Source of the DNA: Mycobacteroides sp. LB1
GTDB taxonomy: Bacteria; Actinomycetota; Actinomycetes; Mycobacteriales; Mycobacteriaceae
Direction: 5' to 3'
DNA: 64,000 nucleotides
NCBI RefSeq assembly: GCF_013449725.1
Contig: NZ_JACCFF010000001.1
Coordinates: forward strand, 1,426,001 to 1,490,000
This document shows, piece after piece, positions 13,901 to 22,436 of this stretch (position 1 is its first letter; each line of letters starts with the position of its first letter). The notes under the pieces were generated by a model. The model searched no databases. It had not been told where the DNA came from and saw only the letters and a program-made list of their open reading frames with translations. The translations under genes were made by a program, and so were the position numbers.

Positions 13901-15338
13901 GTGCAGCGGCCCCGGGATCGGCGGCCACTTGTTGTGCGAATAGTTCCGGAATCGATATTCGCGTAGGCGCGGGCCGGGTCAACACGGCCGTGTTGCCGAG
14001 CTCATTCAGTCCGGCGCGCTCGTCGCCGACGAGTGAGTCCAGCGTAGAAAGTCGACGATCTGGGTCGGCAGCCATCTCAGATAGCAGGCGCTGCAACCGG
14101 ACCGCCAGATTCGGCACTCCGAACTGCGCGAACGGCTCCCCGTCACCCGATGAGCTGAGGACCAGCTGATCACTGGCTCCAATAAAGAAGAGCCCGAAGT
14201 GACCCATGGGGCCGTGGTTGGTGAACGTCGCCGTCGCGGGAGCACCGCCGAGGTCCAAGGTGAGTCTGGACGGAATGAAGTTGACGGCGACACGATTTCC
14301 CGCATGCCGGGGGCCCCGGAGCCCGAATTCCCCGTCCTCGAGAGTGTGCACGGGGAACCGCTGGTGTTTCAGCAGCTCGCGAATGCGCGTGTCAACATGG
14401 CGGCAGAATTCGGCGACCGTGGATTCCGGCGGGGCGTTGAGTACCAGCGGCACCACCCCGGCCAGCATGCCGGGGAGCGTCTTGGACTCCGGCCGGACAC
14501 GCCTGCTCACCGGAAAATCGAGGGCCACCTCTGAGCCGGTCGTGGACCATCCCCGCACCAACAACGCGCATGCGGCGGTGATGACCGAGTATCGGCGAAT
14601 GCGCAAAACCTTTGTCAGGTCTTTTATTTGGCCGACCGTGCTGTCAGCCATCTGAGCGGAGTCCGATGGCTTGTAGCCGTCGGAATCCTCCGTGGCGTGC
14701 GGCATCCGGTAATCGAGCCCGCTTTCCGGGGGAAGGTTGCGGCTCCAGTACTCCTTATCTTCGGCGTAGTCACCGGACGCGACATACTCCGACTCCAAAT
14801 CGACCAGGTCCTGCAGCGTGCCGAAGTACGCGGGAGGAATGGGTTCGCCTGCGACCATCGCCGTGTAGATCGATGCGGATCGGCGGCTCAGCACGGCCAT
14901 GCCCAACCCATCCAGGTTGATGTGATGGCACAGTCCGAACAGGTAGTACTCATCCTCCGCTGTCCGGTACAACGCGAATTTCAACAGCTGGCCGGTCAAT
15001 GGCATCAGCGAGCGTTGGATAGACGATGCCATCTCGCGGGCCCGCGCGACCGGATCATCTGAATCACGCAGATCATCGAAGACCAGCTCGAGATCCGAAT
15101 GATCGATCGGCCTCTGAACTATCTGACCGTTTACCTCGAAGAAGGCCGCGCGAGCGGGTTCAGCCTCCGTCATTGCCTGACGGATGGCCCGCTCAAGTAG
15201 AACTCGTTCTACTTTTCCCTCGATCCGAACCAAAAGGCCGAGCTGCCACTCTGCGCCGACAAGTCCGCTTTCCTGTGAAAGCCAGATATCCAATTGTCCG
15301 CGCGAAAGCGGTAATGCACCGCCTTCAGATTCCAACAT
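4923..15338 (-). CDS. mps1: Mps1, GPL non-ribosomal peptide synthetase (modules 1 and 2)
   Basis: A 3471-residue NRPS. Seen: starter condensation domain (HHINLDG near residue 138), adenylation 1 ([11 protein letters not shown] near 607), carrier 1 (LGGDSILS near 989), epimerisation 1 ([11 protein letters not shown] near 1170), condensation 2 (HHIVIDGWS near 1668), adenylation 2 (near 2121), carrier 2 (near 2514), epimerisation 2 ([11 protein letters not shown] near 2699) and condensation 3 (HHIVLDGWS near 3186). By hand alignment to GrsA, pocket 1 reads D-A-W-T-V-V-A-M-C (Phe-like) and pocket 2 reads D-Y-W-S-V-G-M-V-H (Thr-like). With the two epimerisation domains this fits the known D-Phe-D-alloThr start of GPL, and the starter condensation domain would load the fatty acyl chain. 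I chose the ATG at 15338 because a GGAGAGGGGG ribosome site precedes it. The open frame extends 38 codons further upstream, into mbtH. Confidence 0.95.
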   Translation of the reverse strand: MLESEGGALPLSRGQLDIWLSQESGLVGAEWQLGLLVRIEGKVERVLLERAIRQAMTEAEPARAAFFEVNGQIVQRPIDHSDLELVFDDLRDSDDPVARAREMASSIQRSLMPLTGQLLKFALYRTAEDEYYLFGLCHHINLDGLGMAVLSRRSASIYTAMVAGEPIPPAYFGTLQDLVDLESEYVASGDYAEDKEYWSRNLPPESGLDYRMPHATEDSDGYKPSDSAQMADSTVGQIKDLTKVLRIRRYSVITAACALLVRGWSTTGSEVALDFPVSRRVRPESKTLPGMLAGVVPLVLNAPPESTVAEFCRHVDTRIRELLKHQRFPVHTLEDGEFGLRGPRHAGNRVAVNFIPSRLTLDLGGAPATATFTNHGPMGHFGLFFIGASDQLVLSSSGDGEPFAQFGVPNLAVRLQRLLSEMAADPDRRLSTLDSLVGDERAGLNELGNTAVLTRPAPTRISIPELFAQQVAADPGAAALTFADRTLTYRELDDAADRLASRLVAQGVGPGERVVLLSERSANAVIGILAVLKTGAAYLPIDPAVPASRLEFILADAAPIAAITTAGLRTRLQDFDLAVIDLDEPVADTERGAVLSASTPGPSADDIAYIIYTSGTTGAPKGVAVTHHGVTQLMVSLDAGLLNPGVWPLCHSLAFDASVWEICGSLLRGGRLVVVPESVAGAPEDFQDMLVAEQVTVLTQTPSAVAMLSPEGLESTALVVVGEACPAAVVDRWAPGRVMINAYGPTETTMCVAISAPLKAEQPGSGVVPIGSPVPGAALFVLDTWMQPVPAGVVGELYVAGDGVACGYIGRSDLTASRFVACPFGEPGTRMYRTGDLVSWGDDGQLQYLGRADEQVKIRGYRIELGEVQTALSALDGVDQAAVIAREDRPGDKRLVGYITGTADPVEVRSTLAKHLPPYMVPAVVVVLQALPLTSNNKLNTRALPAPEYGGLGTDYRPPGTAVEEILAGVYAQVLGVERVGIDDSFFDLGGDSILSMQVVARARAAGVLCRPRDVFIEQTVARLAVVAEISGGEADVVDEGLGPVEVTPIMRWLHGVQDAAGSINEFNQTLVVQAPSEVTEYDVTVVLQALLDRHATLRLRVQEEVADNGGGWSLLVPETGSVDARDCLRVVDALSDEALVAARSRLNPATGSMLSAVWDPGAGQLALVIHHLAVDGVSWRILLEDLNIAWAQHHSGGDVVLPTGGISFARWSSLLSEHARSADVVGHADAWRQVLTTPTRVSAVQPGTDTYANAGRLSVSLDAETTRQLLGEVPAAFHAGVQDILLIAFGLAWNEFLGAGGAPVGFDVEGHGRQEEIGGAAHRHLDLSRTVGWFTTKYPVSLAVGELSWAQVAAGEAVLGQVIKAAKEQLRALPDGLTYGLLRYLNPDVDLSESEPTIGFNYLGRLGAGASDLSEEFWRISQDSLSMTDVAAAISMPLAHSVELNAGTMDTESGPELRANWSWAPSVLDGAQADRLSQLWFDALAGICAHVRSGGGGLTPSDVSPARLTQQQIDMLVQQYEIADVLPLTPLQQGLLFQAGFAEATGDSVDDDVYAVQLALTVTGPLDPGRLHDAVYTVVKRHPNLAARFSEEYGEPVQIMLAEPVIAWQHVELNGDVDEQVEQLCAAERAAVCQIFTEPVFRATLISGLGGPAENRHRLVLTAHHIVIDGWSLPILLQEIFTAYYGQRLPTATPYRNFVTWLAGQDRDAAQAVWGAALDGFETPTLVGSLATAGRRGVESYRMSEQVTRSLTELARAQRTTVNTVLQAAWAQVLTWLTGQHDVAFGTAVSGRPADLAGADSIVGLLINTVPVRANITAATTVADLLDQLQRTHNDTVEHEHLALNEIHHAVGLDRLFDTLFVYENYPIDAGALLGVQELAITDFTSREYNHYPLSVVAMPGHELGLRVEFDTDVFELAEIETLVDRLRQVLTAMTADPATRLSSIDLLDSGEHDRLDQWGNRAVLTRPESVLTSIPELFAAQVARAPEAVAITCGERSWTYGELDVKANRLANHLAGCGAGPGERVALLLPRTGEAIAAILAVLKTGAAYLPIDPAHPDSRIEFVLRDAAPIAAVTAADLLPRLSASGVPAIDIDDPAVNMQLDTALPLPAVDDIAYIIYTSGTTGAPKGVAVTHRNVAQLLESLDAELALGQVWTQCHSLAFDYSVWEIWGALLYGGRLLIVPDAVVRSPEELHALLVSEQVSVLSQTPSAFYALQTADALQPEMGQQLKLQTVVFGGEALEPQRLSSWFDSHPGLPRMINMYGITETTVHASFREIGDGDVDSNSSPIGVPLEHLAFFVLDGWLRQVPVGVVGELYVAGSGQASGYLGRSDLTTTRFVACPFGAPGSRMYRTGDLVQWGEDGQLRYVGRADKQVKIRGYRIELGEVHAALARVDGVDQAAVIAREDRPGDKRLVGYFTESVTGTLDPATVRAALVERLPAYMVPAAVVLLDALPLTVNGKLDTRALPAPEYQDADHYRAPADAIEEILAGIYAQVLGVEQIGVDDSFFDLGGDSISSMQVVARARAAGLLLRPRDIFVEQTVARLAHVATFADGQTAVVDAGTGAVVATPIIRWLHGLGNPSGSVAEFNQTVVLQAPAGVTDDDVVTVLQALLDRHATLRLRAEGNGETGSAAGWSLTVPEAGSVDARECLLSVDVLSDEALLEARSRLNLATGSMLSGLWERGRSRLILIVHHLAVDAVSWRILLEDFNIAWAQHHGGQPVELPSGGTSFARWATLLDERARSADVVALADTWRQVEAIPAALPAVQPTMDTYASAGQLSVSLDSDLTRQLLGEVPTAFHAGVQDILLIAFALAWNEFLGSGGTPIGIDVEGHGRQEELGDADLSRTVGWFTSKYPVSLAVAELSWAQVVAGDAALGPIIKGAKEQLRALPDGLTYGLLRYLNSDVDVAGPDPAIGFNYLGRLGAGGADLTDDLWRIDQDGVSITAAATAVPTPLGHTVELNAGVMEGASADSGRLHATWTWALSALSHDQIDRISRLWFDSLAGICAHVRAGGGGLTPSDVVPARLSQRQIDELHEQHQIADVLPLTPLQQGLLFHSNLAPDAGPDGLDGSDDLYAVQLDVALSGPLDPQRLREAVHTAIKRRPNVVATFYEEFGEPVQLIPADPELAWQFVELDGADVEEQVELLAATERAAVCDLTGQPAFRAALARTGADQYRFLLTNHHIVLDGWSKPILLQEIFASYFGERLPAPVSYRRFVTWLAGQDNTAARSAWHKVFDGFETPTLVGPAGRMTLGRRGVESFQVSAETTQALGELARSCRTTVSTVLQAAWAQLLIWLTGQHDVAFGTAVSGRPTDLVGAESMVGLLINTVPVRATITPTTTIADLLNQLQGAYGDTLEHQHLALNEIHHVVGHDQLFDTMFVYENYPIDTAALSRVHELSITAFSNREYNHYPLAVQATPGHELGLRVEFDTDVFDVVRIGKLVKRFQRVLEAMTSDVKGKQKEPS

Positions 15339-15361
15339 TCGACTGCCCCCTCTCCGAAGGT

Positions 15362-15592
15362 TCAGCGCTCGAGACCCCCACCCTGCGCCAATCTCTCTCG
15401 CAGGCTCTTCGGCCGGATATCGGTCCAGTTTTGTTCGATGTACTCGAGACATGCGGCGCGGTCCGCTTCACCAAAAACCACCCGCCAACCGTCGGGCACC
15501 TCGGCAAAGCCCGGCCACAGGCTGTGCTGCTCCTCGTCGTTGACCAGGACGAAAAAACTGCCCTTGTCGTCATCAAATGGATTGATGCTCAC
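15362..15592 (-). CDS. mbtH: MbtH-like NRPS adenylation-domain chaperone
   Basis: A 76-residue MbtH-family protein. Seen: the family core NPFDD, then [16 protein letters not shown], a PDGW motif and a TDIRP tail, which are the conserved Trp/Pro signature. Known: MbtH proteins bind adenylation domains and are needed for their folding or activity. It lies 23 bp upstream of mps1 on the same strand, so it most likely serves Mps1/Mps2. The GTG start at 15592 is preceded by GGAG seven bases upstream and gives the usual family length. The longer frame back to 15715 adds 41 residues that do not look like the family. Confidence 0.93.
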   Translation of the reverse strand: MSINPFDDDKGSFFVLVNDEEQHSLWPGFAEVPDGWRVVFGEADRAACLEYIEQNWTDIRPKSLRERLAQGGGLER

Positions 15593-16511
15593 GCTTTCTC
15601 CAGGTTGCTTGGGTGGACATCGCAAACATACGACTGAATTTATAGCAGCGTACGGGGTTTCATAAAGTTCTAATCTTCGTAACTTTGACACATCCCTGTT
15701 CGCTACTGCAAGCAATTAGCCATGATTTTATTATTTCAGTATATAGCCAGGTCAGAAAGCATTATAGATACATCAAACTGTTGCGATGATTGCACACACG
15801 AGTATACCAAGTCTATGCCCGCCACGTAAGTCGGACTTCGGTCCGCGCGCGAGAGCAACTAGATTGCTGTCAATATCGCCTCGATTCAGCAAAGTACTGC
15901 ACCAGAACTGGAGACGGGCGTTACCCAATATGAAACCTCGCTGCGCGTATTGATTAAGTAGCTTGAAGAAGTAGCCAATACTTCAATGCTTGAACAGTTT
16001 TCCGAGTTCAAAGACGGCTAGGTCGGCATCGCCACATTGCGAGTCTTGCCGAGAGTGTTACGGCTTGGTGCGCATCCAATGAACTCACGGCGACCTGAAT
16101 TAAGATTCATCTTCAAATTGACACCAGGAGGACAGTTCTAGCAACAGGATGTGCCACGACTGCAGCCGCCGAGAAGTAAATGTGGTGACATACCACTACG
16201 AATTAAGTTCTTATCTATAAGAAATACCGCAGATTTCCACCGTCGTTTGACCACCTCAACGGCCTCCATCGACGCCACAACAAACTCCATGAAAAACATT
16301 GTTATGCAGGGTTCGGTCACTAGCGTACCGGTCTTCCATACCGTTCTGCATTACGTCGCGCAGACCAAGTTCACAGGTTCTGCGATCACGGACACCGGCA
16401 AGGTCCGAGTCATAAACCCAGAGAGATGCTGGGGAGGCCTTTGAGGTGCCGCCGCGTCGGCGATATACCAGGCCTATAGGCGATACGTGGCGCGGCGTTA
16501 CGGAAAATTAG
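15593..16511. other. Long AT-richer leader and intergenic stretch upstream of mbtH
   Basis: About 0.9 kb with visibly lower GC than the rest of the window and no convincing gene. It contains a perfect TATAAT on the minus strand at 15761-15766, correctly oriented for mbtH-mps1-mps2, but without a good -35. This implies a leader of about 160 bases. A 16-base motif at 15994-16009 resembles one in the fmt/gtf3 intergenic region (see findings). An isolated AGGAGG near 16126 (plus strand) is followed by a stop rather than a start. Short frames at 16151-16444 (+) and 16138-16320 (-) have no recognisable content and could be decayed sequence. Confidence 0.6.
15761..15766 (-). promoter_or_regulatory. 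Candidate -10 element for mbtH-mps1-mps2
   Basis: Reading leftwards, the hexamer is a perfect TATAAT inside a low-GC stretch about 170 bases upstream of the mbtH GTG. The region 16-18 bases further upstream has no clear TTGACA-like -35, which is tolerated by many mycobacterial SigA promoters. A second weaker TATACT lies about 20 bases downstream. Confidence 0.35.
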
Positions 16512-16757
16512 TTAGTCATCTGGATGCTCGGAGCGAGCATGGGATCCCTCAATGGGCGATGACCCGGCCGGCATCAACATCATGAACACCGGGATCCGCA
16601 CCATGACCCCTCCGGCGATAGGCATCCGGATCGCGAGAGACACAACCTCGAGTTCCAGACGCCTCCCCCGCCGAGTCTCCATCTCCAGGCGTCCGGGTAG
16701 GTGCCTGGGCGTCGCCAGCCAATCCAGACCGCGTTCAATTGAATCGACGACGTTCAT
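16512..16757 (-). CDS. Small hypothetical protein
   Basis: An 81-residue frame if started at the ATG at 16757. The frame is open back to 16898, but that part overlaps the 3' end of fmt. I do not recognise it. Composition: a charged N-terminal half (repeated Glu/Arg), then a hydrophobic segment (IAGGVMVRIPVFMMLMPAG) and a polar tail. There is no clear ribosome binding site. It could be a small membrane-associated protein or a chance frame in GC-rich DNA. It is listed because the stretch is otherwise empty and the start lies just downstream of fmt on the same strand. Confidence 0.3.
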   Translation of the reverse strand: MNVVDSIERGLDWLATPRHLPGRLEMETRRGRRLELEVVSLAIRMPIAGGVMVRIPVFMMLMPAGSSPIEGSHARSEHPDD

Positions 16758-16830
16758 GGGTCGACTATACCTACGCGATGGGTAGACAACCGATGAAATT
16801 CCCTGGCGCAAGACGAATCTGCCGCTCCAC

Positions 16831-17652
16831 CTAGACCTTGGTGAAGCTGTACATCCGGTACTCCACCGAACCTCCACTCCGCAGGTCCTCGTAAGCACGC
16901 CGGGCTGGGGCGAACCTACGAACCAACCCGCGCAGGAGTGCGGGAGTCGCTCGGTCGATCACGTATTGCCACCGATCCAGGTGCTTCTCCATCCCGCGCC
17001 TAACCTCGGCGTTGATCGGCCGCTCCGAGACCATCCGCAGCGGCGCGTTCGCGAGCGCCACCTTCCAACCGGCGACCTCCTGAGAGCTACGCGCATCTGC
17101 ATAGAGGAAATATCCGCCCGGGCGCAGCACACGTGCCACCTCGGTAAGGAAGACCGGAAAGCGTGGATATAGATGCGAGGATTCGATATTGATTACCGCA
17201 TCGAAAGATTGATCGGCAAACGGTAGATCCTCAGCATCTCCCTGTCTGAACTCCAAGCCCGGGAGATCGTGTCTCCTCCGACAGAAGTCGATACCCACGG
17301 GGTTGAGGTCTAGCCCGGTGTATGAGGCGGGATGCGCGGTACGCACGAGGTACGAGGCTCCTCCGCCGTGGCCACAACCGACCTCCAACACCCGTTTACC
17401 ATTGAGGTCCGCTTGAGCGGCGGTGCTGTGATAAAGCTGAATGGAATACCGGTCGGGCTCATCGGAAGCCGCGAGCTGCACATCCATTACCGGATCCTCT
17501 TCGTAACCGTAATTGAGGAACCTGACGTCATCGGATTCAAGCCTGCCGGTGGCATACCGGTAAATGAACTTCTGGACTCCCTGGGTGAACTGCTCGTTCA
17601 GCTTGAACAGGACCCAGTCTCGCGACTTTCGCACCTGATTACTGCGTGCCAT
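16831..17652 (-). CDS. fmt: SAM methyltransferase, GPL fatty-acyl O-methyltransferase (Fmt-like)
   Basis: A 273-residue class I methyltransferase. Seen: motif I VLEVGCGHGGGASYL (near residue 86), acidic motif GLDLNPVG, post-I GDAEDLPF, and motif III RVLRPGGYFLYAD. The N-terminal YEEDP and the C-terminal YRMYSFTK resemble the phthiotriol/phenolphthiotriol dimycocerosate methyltransferase of M. tuberculosis (Rv2952), as I remember that sequence. So the likely substrate is a hydroxyl on a long lipid chain. Known: GPL loci carry fmt, which O-methylates the 3-hydroxy fatty acid. The gene diverges from gtf3 across a 135-bp palindrome-containing region. The alternative is a rhamnose O-methyltransferase, but the sugar-type enzymes in this locus are of the TylF/MycE kind. 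Confidence 0.75.
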   Translation of the reverse strand: MARSNQVRKSRDWVLFKLNEQFTQGVQKFIYRYATGRLESDDVRFLNYGYEEDPVMDVQLAASDEPDRYSIQLYHSTAAQADLNGKRVLEVGCGHGGGASYLVRTAHPASYTGLDLNPVGIDFCRRRHDLPGLEFRQGDAEDLPFADQSFDAVINIESSHLYPRFPVFLTEVARVLRPGGYFLYADARSSQEVAGWKVALANAPLRMVSERPINAEVRRGMEKHLDRWQYVIDRATPALLRGLVRRFAPARRAYEDLRSGGSVEYRMYSFTKV

Positions 17653-17664
17653 AAACGGAGTATG

Positions 17665-17706
17665 ACAGAGTTCCGAGTTCCGGACTTACTTATCGAACTC
17701 CGAACT
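17665..17706. promoter_or_regulatory. Imperfect 12-bp inverted repeat in the fmt/gtf3 divergent region
   Basis: Arms at 17669-17680 and 17695-17706 are complementary at 11 of 12 positions (AGTTCCGAGTTC against GAACTCCGAACT), separated by 14 bp. The element begins about 15 bp upstream of the fmt ATG, where it could block fmt transcription. Its left part (17665-17680) matches 15994-16009 upstream of mbtH at 14 of 16 positions. Operator function is inferred. Confidence 0.5.
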
Positions 17707-17709
17707 GCC

Positions 17710-17753
17710 TTGCGACAGTTGGAGAACCAGAGATAATGACCGAGTACTCGGTC
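17710..17753 (+). promoter_or_regulatory. Predicted gtf3 promoter with a perfect palindrome at the start site
   Basis: TTGCGA at 17710-17715 and GATAAT at 17732-17737 are separated by 16 bp. A perfect 16-bp palindrome (GACCGAGTACTCGGTC) fills 17738-17753, exactly where transcription would begin. The gtf3 ATG is at 17788 with AGGAA just before it. A repressor bound to the palindrome would cover the start site. The hexamers are seen in the sequence; the regulation is inferred. Confidence 0.5.
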
Positions 17754-17787
17754 CACCATCGACCACAACTGAAGGGCCAGGAACGGT

Positions 17788-19041
17788 ATGAAGTTTGCGC
17801 TGGCGTGTTACGGCACTCGCGGCGATGTCGAGCCGTCCGTCAGTATTGGACGCGAGCTGCTGCGCCGGGGGCACGACGTGCACCTGGCCGTCCCGCCCGA
17901 CCTCATTGATTTCTCGCAGGCCGCAGGACTCAAGACAGTCGCGTACGGCCCCGAGATACAGGCGTTCCTGCGCGAGGATTTCCTCCGAAACTTCTGGGCT
18001 CAGGTGATCCGAAATCCTGTTGGCTCGTTGCGCGAGCTCTGGGAACCCATTGCTCGATATTGGGCAGAAACAGGCGCGACGCTGACATCGCTGGCAGACG
18101 GGGCCGATCTGTTGTCGACCGGACTGAATTTCGAACAATCTGCCGCCAATGTCGCCGAGTACTACGACATTCCGTTGGTCATGCTGCACCACTTTCCGAT
18201 GCGGCCCAATGGCCGACTGATCCCGGCGCTGCCCGCTGCTCTCGTCCGCTCCGGAGCGGCCGCATCCGAATGGTTGTTCTGGCGCTCGACGAAGGACGCC
18301 GAGGACGCGCAACGGCGTGAGCTGGGCTTGCCGAGAGCGACCAGCTCCTCACCGCGGCGGATCGCCGAACGAGGCTCGTTGGAAATCCAGGCCTACGACG
18401 ATATTTGCGTCCCGGGCCTGGCAGCCGAATGGAAGAAGTGGAATGGCCAACGCCCCTTTGTGGGTGCGCTCACGATGGGACTCACTACCGATGCCGATGA
18501 GGGCGTGGCCTCGTGGATTGCCGCGGGCACACCGCCGATCTGTTTCGCGACCGGGAGTATCCCGGTCGAATCTCCCGCCGACACAGTCGAAATGATCAGC
18601 TCGGCCTGCGCAGAACTGGGCGAGCGGGCGTTGGTCTGCGCCGGCGGGACCGACTTCGGCGACATCGAAACTTCCGACCATGTGAAGGTGGTGGGTGCCG
18701 TGAACTACGCGACGGTGTTCGCCGCCTCACGCGCCATCGTGCATCACGGCGGATCGGGTACCACTGCGGCAAGCCTTCGCGCTGGAATTCCCACCCTGAT
18801 CCTGTGGAGCTCGGCCGATCAGCCGTATTGGGGCAATCAGCTCGGCCGCTTGAAAGTCGGTGCAGCCCGGCGCTTCTCGTCCACTACCCGCGAATCGTTG
18901 GTAGCCGACCTGCGCCGGATCCTTACCCCGGAGTGCGCCGCCAACGCCCGCGAGCTCGCCTCCCGGATGACAACACCCACCGAAAGCGTCACGAAGGCGG
19001 CCGATCTCTTCGAAGCCGCCGCCCTCCGCAAGGCTGGGTAA
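17788..19041 (+). CDS. gtf3: GPL glycosyltransferase, UGT/GT1 type (Gtf3-like)
   Basis: A 417-residue GT-B glycosyltransferase. Seen: an N-terminal MKFALACYGTRGDVEPSV start typical of the rhamnosyltransferase/vancosaminyl-type GT1 group, and a C-terminal nucleotide-sugar motif HHGGSGTTAASLRAG (near residue 315). It is clearly paralogous to the products at 21118-22386 and 26888-28147. It is the only tailoring gene of the locus on the plus strand. Known from GPL loci: Gtf3 adds the second rhamnose of more polar GPLs. The symbol is given by gene order (between an rmt and fmt), not by a sequence search. The dedicated promoter region fits separate control of this optional step. Confidence 0.75.
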   Translation: MKFALACYGTRGDVEPSVSIGRELLRRGHDVHLAVPPDLIDFSQAAGLKTVAYGPEIQAFLREDFLRNFWAQVIRNPVGSLRELWEPIARYWAETGATLTSLADGADLLSTGLNFEQSAANVAEYYDIPLVMLHHFPMRPNGRLIPALPAALVRSGAAASEWLFWRSTKDAEDAQRRELGLPRATSSSPRRIAERGSLEIQAYDDICVPGLAAEWKKWNGQRPFVGALTMGLTTDADEGVASWIAAGTPPICFATGSIPVESPADTVEMISSACAELGERALVCAGGTDFGDIETSDHVKVVGAVNYATVFAASRAIVHHGGSGTTAASLRAGIPTLILWSSADQPYWGNQLGRLKVGAARRFSSTTRESLVADLRRILTPECAANARELASRMTTPTESVTKAADLFEAAALRKAG

Positions 19042-19053
19042 AGGATTTAGTCG

Positions 19054-19842
19054 CTAGCGTGGCGGCTTGATGATGAGACCCTGACCCGTGGGTAATGCAA
19101 CGACGTACACGCCCAGCTCGCGTGCCAACTCATCAATGGCGAGGCGCTGCTCGTCACGCCCGCGGTTCGCGTAATCGTCCAGGAGCACGAACGCTCCCGG
19201 CGAAAGTCGTGGCCAGAAATGACGGAGCGTGGCGATTTCGGGCGGGGCACAGTTCATGTCGATGTGCAGGAACGCCACCGCGTCCGCGTCGACTTCCTCA
19301 AGCGTTTCGGGAACGGCTCCGGCGATGACACGCTGATTCTTCCACTGCGCGAAGTTCGCCTTGACGCTGTCCACCGAGCTCACGTACATGCCGTTTCGTA
19401 CGAGCTCTTCGCTCTTCTCGAGCGCCCCGGCGTCGCGTTCACCCGCGCTGACGAAGCGCGGATCGAGTCCAGCGAAGGTATCGAGCAGGTAGAACGTCTT
19501 GCCCAACCGATCCCAATCGAGGTACTCCATGATGGCGCTGCTCAAAAACCCGTAGCTGACACCACACTCGACGAAATCGCCCTCTACCTTGCTGGCGCTT
19601 GCCGCGGCCCACAACCCGACATGCACCCGCCAGTGCCACTGATACCAGTCCGTGCCACCGAGAGCACGGACACCGCGCTGATATGCGCGCTGAAACTCCG
19701 GATCATCCATAAAAGCATGACTGTTGAAACAGATCAGCGCATCATTCGAATAGACATCCGGTAAGAGCTTGCGCGCAAGCCCGTATTCTTTGCGCACCGC
19801 CCATAGCCAAATACGGGTACGGAGCGATAGCTCATCTGCCAC
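19054..19842 (-). CDS. TylF/MycF-like SAM O-methyltransferase (GPL rhamnose methylation candidate)
   Basis: A 262-residue methyltransferase. Seen: the acidic motif I variant GDFVECGVSYGFLSS (near residue 90), the downstream LLDTFAGLDP, the metal/substrate region FLHIDMNCAPPE, and LLDDYAN near residue 226. This D-x-N...DDY pattern is the TylF/MycF sugar O-methyltransferase fold. The 3' end converges with gtf3 with only 12 bp between the stops. It starts with GTG and has no obvious Shine-Dalgarno. By order in the locus it corresponds to a rhamnosyl O-methyltransferase (rmt). Which hydroxyl it modifies cannot be read from the sequence. Confidence 0.7.
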   Translation of the reverse strand: MADELSLRTRIWLWAVRKEYGLARKLLPDVYSNDALICFNSHAFMDDPEFQRAYQRGVRALGGTDWYQWHWRVHVGLWAAASASKVEGDFVECGVSYGFLSSAIMEYLDWDRLGKTFYLLDTFAGLDPRFVSAGERDAGALEKSEELVRNGMYVSSVDSVKANFAQWKNQRVIAGAVPETLEEVDADAVAFLHIDMNCAPPEIATLRHFWPRLSPGAFVLLDDYANRGRDEQRLAIDELARELGVYVVALPTGQGLIIKPPR

Positions 19843-19996
19843 AACGGAAACGATAGCATTCGCGGGTACGGCGATGGCGAGGAACCGGACACGTAAGTCG
19901 ATGCCAAGTTATGCGAATCACCGTGGCTCACAAGCCGATCGGCTTGTATAGCATGTTCGGCTCACGATGAACACCCCAACCTCAGGAACGGGCCGT

Positions 19997-21121
19997 CTAA
20001 CCAACGTCGCGATCCACAGGTACCGCCGATGGCTCGCTGACCACCGCAGGGCGCTTCCGCGTGAGCCGAGACTTCAGCGAGATCGCGTGCTTTTCCACTA
20101 CGAACCAACTGAAGGCCGCTAGCGGCACCGTGACCGCCGTCGCAATACCGAAGAACAGCAACAGATTCAGGCTGCCCAGACCCAAGACAACCAATAGCTG
20201 CTGCACGGGATAGGCATAGATGTACATGCCGTAAGACAGGTCGTTGCGCAGATTCAATCGTTGATTGTGAATGAGTGCGCCAGAGACGATGACCGCGTAC
20301 GCCAAGGGCAGCGCCGCGATATCTCGATAGTTCTCCAACAGACCGGAGGCCAGGACGATGACGACGCTTACCGCAACGAGCGACCATCGCGCGGGGATGA
20401 CGTCTTTGCACTGGTTCAGCAGGGCCCCGGCCGCGAACATGACGGCGAACCGAGCCACCATCTGCGGAATGGTCGTCGCGGCGAAGACCGGGTACGAGAG
20501 ATACGCCGTGGCACAAAGGAATAGCACGAAGGCTGCCGGAACAACCCATTGCCGTTTCAGTAATCCGAGCACACCCAAGACCGCCACGGCGATGTAACAG
20601 ATCAGTTCAAAGACCAGTGTCCAAATCGATCCGTTCCACACACCGGGCCACGGGACTCCTCGCGGTGTTCCGTCGACGCCGGCGTAGTACACGTTCATCA
20701 GACCGTTGTTGAGGACGTACTCGATGGGTTTGTGCGAGGACATCAGATTCGCAACCGAACCATGCTGGATGAGAACGCTGATGGGGGCGATGACGAACGC
20801 AATGACCAGCAGACATACCCACAGACCGGGAAATATTCGTAATCCTCGGGCAATGGCGAAGTCTCGAAGCTTGGGCTTACGTAACCAGCTCGCGGTGATG
20901 AGAAATCCCGAGATGGCGAAAAAACCGTCCACCCCAACCTGTTCAATGAGCTGCTCGAATGGCCGGTAGGTGATCGTTCGACCAGTGAGCGGCCAGGAAT
21001 GCCAGTAGATGACGCTCACCGCCAGCACCAACCGCCACGCGTTCAGCGCGTTGTTTCGTGGGTCGAACACCCGGCCAAGCGTGGAGTTCCCGGCCGGTTG
21101 CGGTCCGTCTCCTCGACTCAC
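19997..21121 (-). CDS. Acyltransferase 3 family membrane protein (GPL acetyltransferase, Atf type)
   Basis: A 374-residue polytopic membrane protein with about ten hydrophobic segments. Seen: the family's N-terminal region FDPRNNALNAWRLVLA, then VIYWHSWPLTG with the conserved His, VDGFFAISGFLIT, and an Arg-rich ARGLRIFPGLW motif. Known: Atf1/Atf2 acetylate 6-deoxytalose of GPL at the cytoplasmic membrane. I start it at the GTG at 21121, which overlaps the gtf2 stop as GTGA; a GTG three codons upstream is also possible. It is paralogous to the protein at 24381-25508, and I cannot tell which one is Atf1. Confidence 0.82.
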   Translation of the reverse strand: MSRGDGPQPAGNSTLGRVFDPRNNALNAWRLVLAVSVIYWHSWPLTGRTITYRPFEQLIEQVGVDGFFAISGFLITASWLRKPKLRDFAIARGLRIFPGLWVCLLVIAFVIAPISVLIQHGSVANLMSSHKPIEYVLNNGLMNVYYAGVDGTPRGVPWPGVWNGSIWTLVFELICYIAVAVLGVLGLLKRQWVVPAAFVLFLCATAYLSYPVFAATTIPQMVARFAVMFAAGALLNQCKDVIPARWSLVAVSVVIVLASGLLENYRDIAALPLAYAVIVSGALIHNQRLNLRNDLSYGMYIYAYPVQQLLVVLGLGSLNLLLFFGIATAVTVPLAAFSWFVVEKHAISLKSRLTRKRPAVVSEPSAVPVDRDVG

Positions 21122-22386
21122 GCGGAACACCTCGAGCGCGCGAACTGCTCCATGGCATCGGCGGCGGCCACCGCACTCTCGCTGGGTTTCGTCATTCCGC
21201 TCGCAAGCTCACGGGCCCGGGCGACGTAGTCCGGAGCAAGGATCTGCCGCAGGTCCTCGACCAATGAATCTCTGGTAGCGGCCGAAAAGCGGCGTGTGGT
21301 ACCTACTTTCAGACGCTTGACCTGACCGCCCCAGAGCGTTTGATTGGGGTCCATCGATAGGATCAGGGTGGGGACTCCCGCACGCAGGCTTGCAGCCGTG
21401 GTACCCGAACCACCGTGATGTACGACCGCCCGGCAGGACGGAAAAACCGTCGCGAAATTGACGGCTCCCACAACCTTGACGTGATCGGGCAGCTGCGTAT
21501 CGCTGAAGTCACTCCACCCGGCGCCCACCAGGGCCCGCTCGCCCAATTCCGCACAGGCCGAGCCGATCATTTCGAGTGCGGCGGCCGGAGATTCGACGGG
21601 CATGCTGCCGAACCCAAAGAAGATCGGCGGCGTTCCCGAGGAGATCCACGATGCGACATCTTTATCGGCTTCGGCGGTCAACTCCATCGTCAGCGAGCCG
21701 ACAAACGGTCGCAGGCCATCCCATTTTGTCCACTCGGCGGCCAACCCCGGAAAACACACCTCGTCGTAACCCTGAATCTCCAGCGATCTGCGTTCGGCGA
21801 TCCGCTCCGGGGAGGGCGCCGACGCCTTCGGTAGGCGAAGTTCACGTCGCTGCGTGTCCTCCACCTTCCTGTTCAGACGCCAAGCCAGCCAATCGAATAC
21901 CGTCATCGCCAGACGGCCCAATCGGGACGGCAGGATGGTGACGAGCTGGCCATTGGGCCGCATCGGGATGTGATGCAACGTGACCAATGGAATGTCGTGG
22001 TATTCAGCGACGTTGGCGGCCGGCTCCTGATAGCTCTGCCCGGCGAACAACACATCGGCATCCTCGGCCGCCGACATCAACGTGGTGTTCATCTGCGCCC
22101 AGCACTGATCGCTGAGCTCCCACATCTGACGCCACATTCTCCGGATGTCCCGAACCCGCCAGAAGGTGTGGAAGAAGAACGTCCAGAAATTGCGGTACAC
22201 GTCCAACCAGGTCTTCGTGTCCAACCCGTAGGAAACCGTCTCCAGCCCGGCCGCCTCCGTAAACCCCATCAGGTCGGGCGGGACGGCCATCACCACATCG
22301 TGGCCCCTACGCTGCAGCTCACGAGCGACAACGACAGAAGGCTCGATATCGCCTCGCGTTCCATAACTGGCCAGCACAAATTTCAC
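21118..22386 (-). CDS. gtf2: GPL glycosyltransferase, GT1 type (Gtf2-like)
   Basis: A 422-residue GT-B enzyme starting with GTG at 22386 (MKFVLASYGTRGDIEPSV). The sugar-nucleotide motif HHGGSGTTAASLRAG lies near residue 318. It is closely related to the other two Gtf proteins here along the full length. It heads the pair gtf2-atf, which are coupled by a GTGA overlap. Known from GPL loci: the middle glycosyltransferase attaches rhamnose to the terminal alaninol. That role and the symbol are assigned from gene order only. Confidence 0.75.
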   Translation of the reverse strand: MKFVLASYGTRGDIEPSVVVARELQRRGHDVVMAVPPDLMGFTEAAGLETVSYGLDTKTWLDVYRNFWTFFFHTFWRVRDIRRMWRQMWELSDQCWAQMNTTLMSAAEDADVLFAGQSYQEPAANVAEYHDIPLVTLHHIPMRPNGQLVTILPSRLGRLAMTVFDWLAWRLNRKVEDTQRRELRLPKASAPSPERIAERRSLEIQGYDEVCFPGLAAEWTKWDGLRPFVGSLTMELTAEADKDVASWISSGTPPIFFGFGSMPVESPAAALEMIGSACAELGERALVGAGWSDFSDTQLPDHVKVVGAVNFATVFPSCRAVVHHGGSGTTAASLRAGVPTLILSMDPNQTLWGGQVKRLKVGTTRRFSAATRDSLVEDLRQILAPDYVARARELASGMTKPSESAVAAADAMEQFARSRCSA

Positions 22387-22436
22387 GGCCTCTAACGCCT
22401 TTCAGGTGTCCCGGTGTAGTGGAGTCGGAACGGTCC

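Noticed and set aside
4923..15338. Many long plus-strand frames opposite mps1
   Set aside because: GC-rich antisense shadows of the NRPS modules; the same frames recur at each module copy and show no family motifs.
16151..16444. 97-codon plus-strand frame and the 60-codon minus frame opposite it
   Set aside because: No ribosome site in place, no recognisable motif, and both lie in AT-richer sequence with stops all around. Treated as non-coding.
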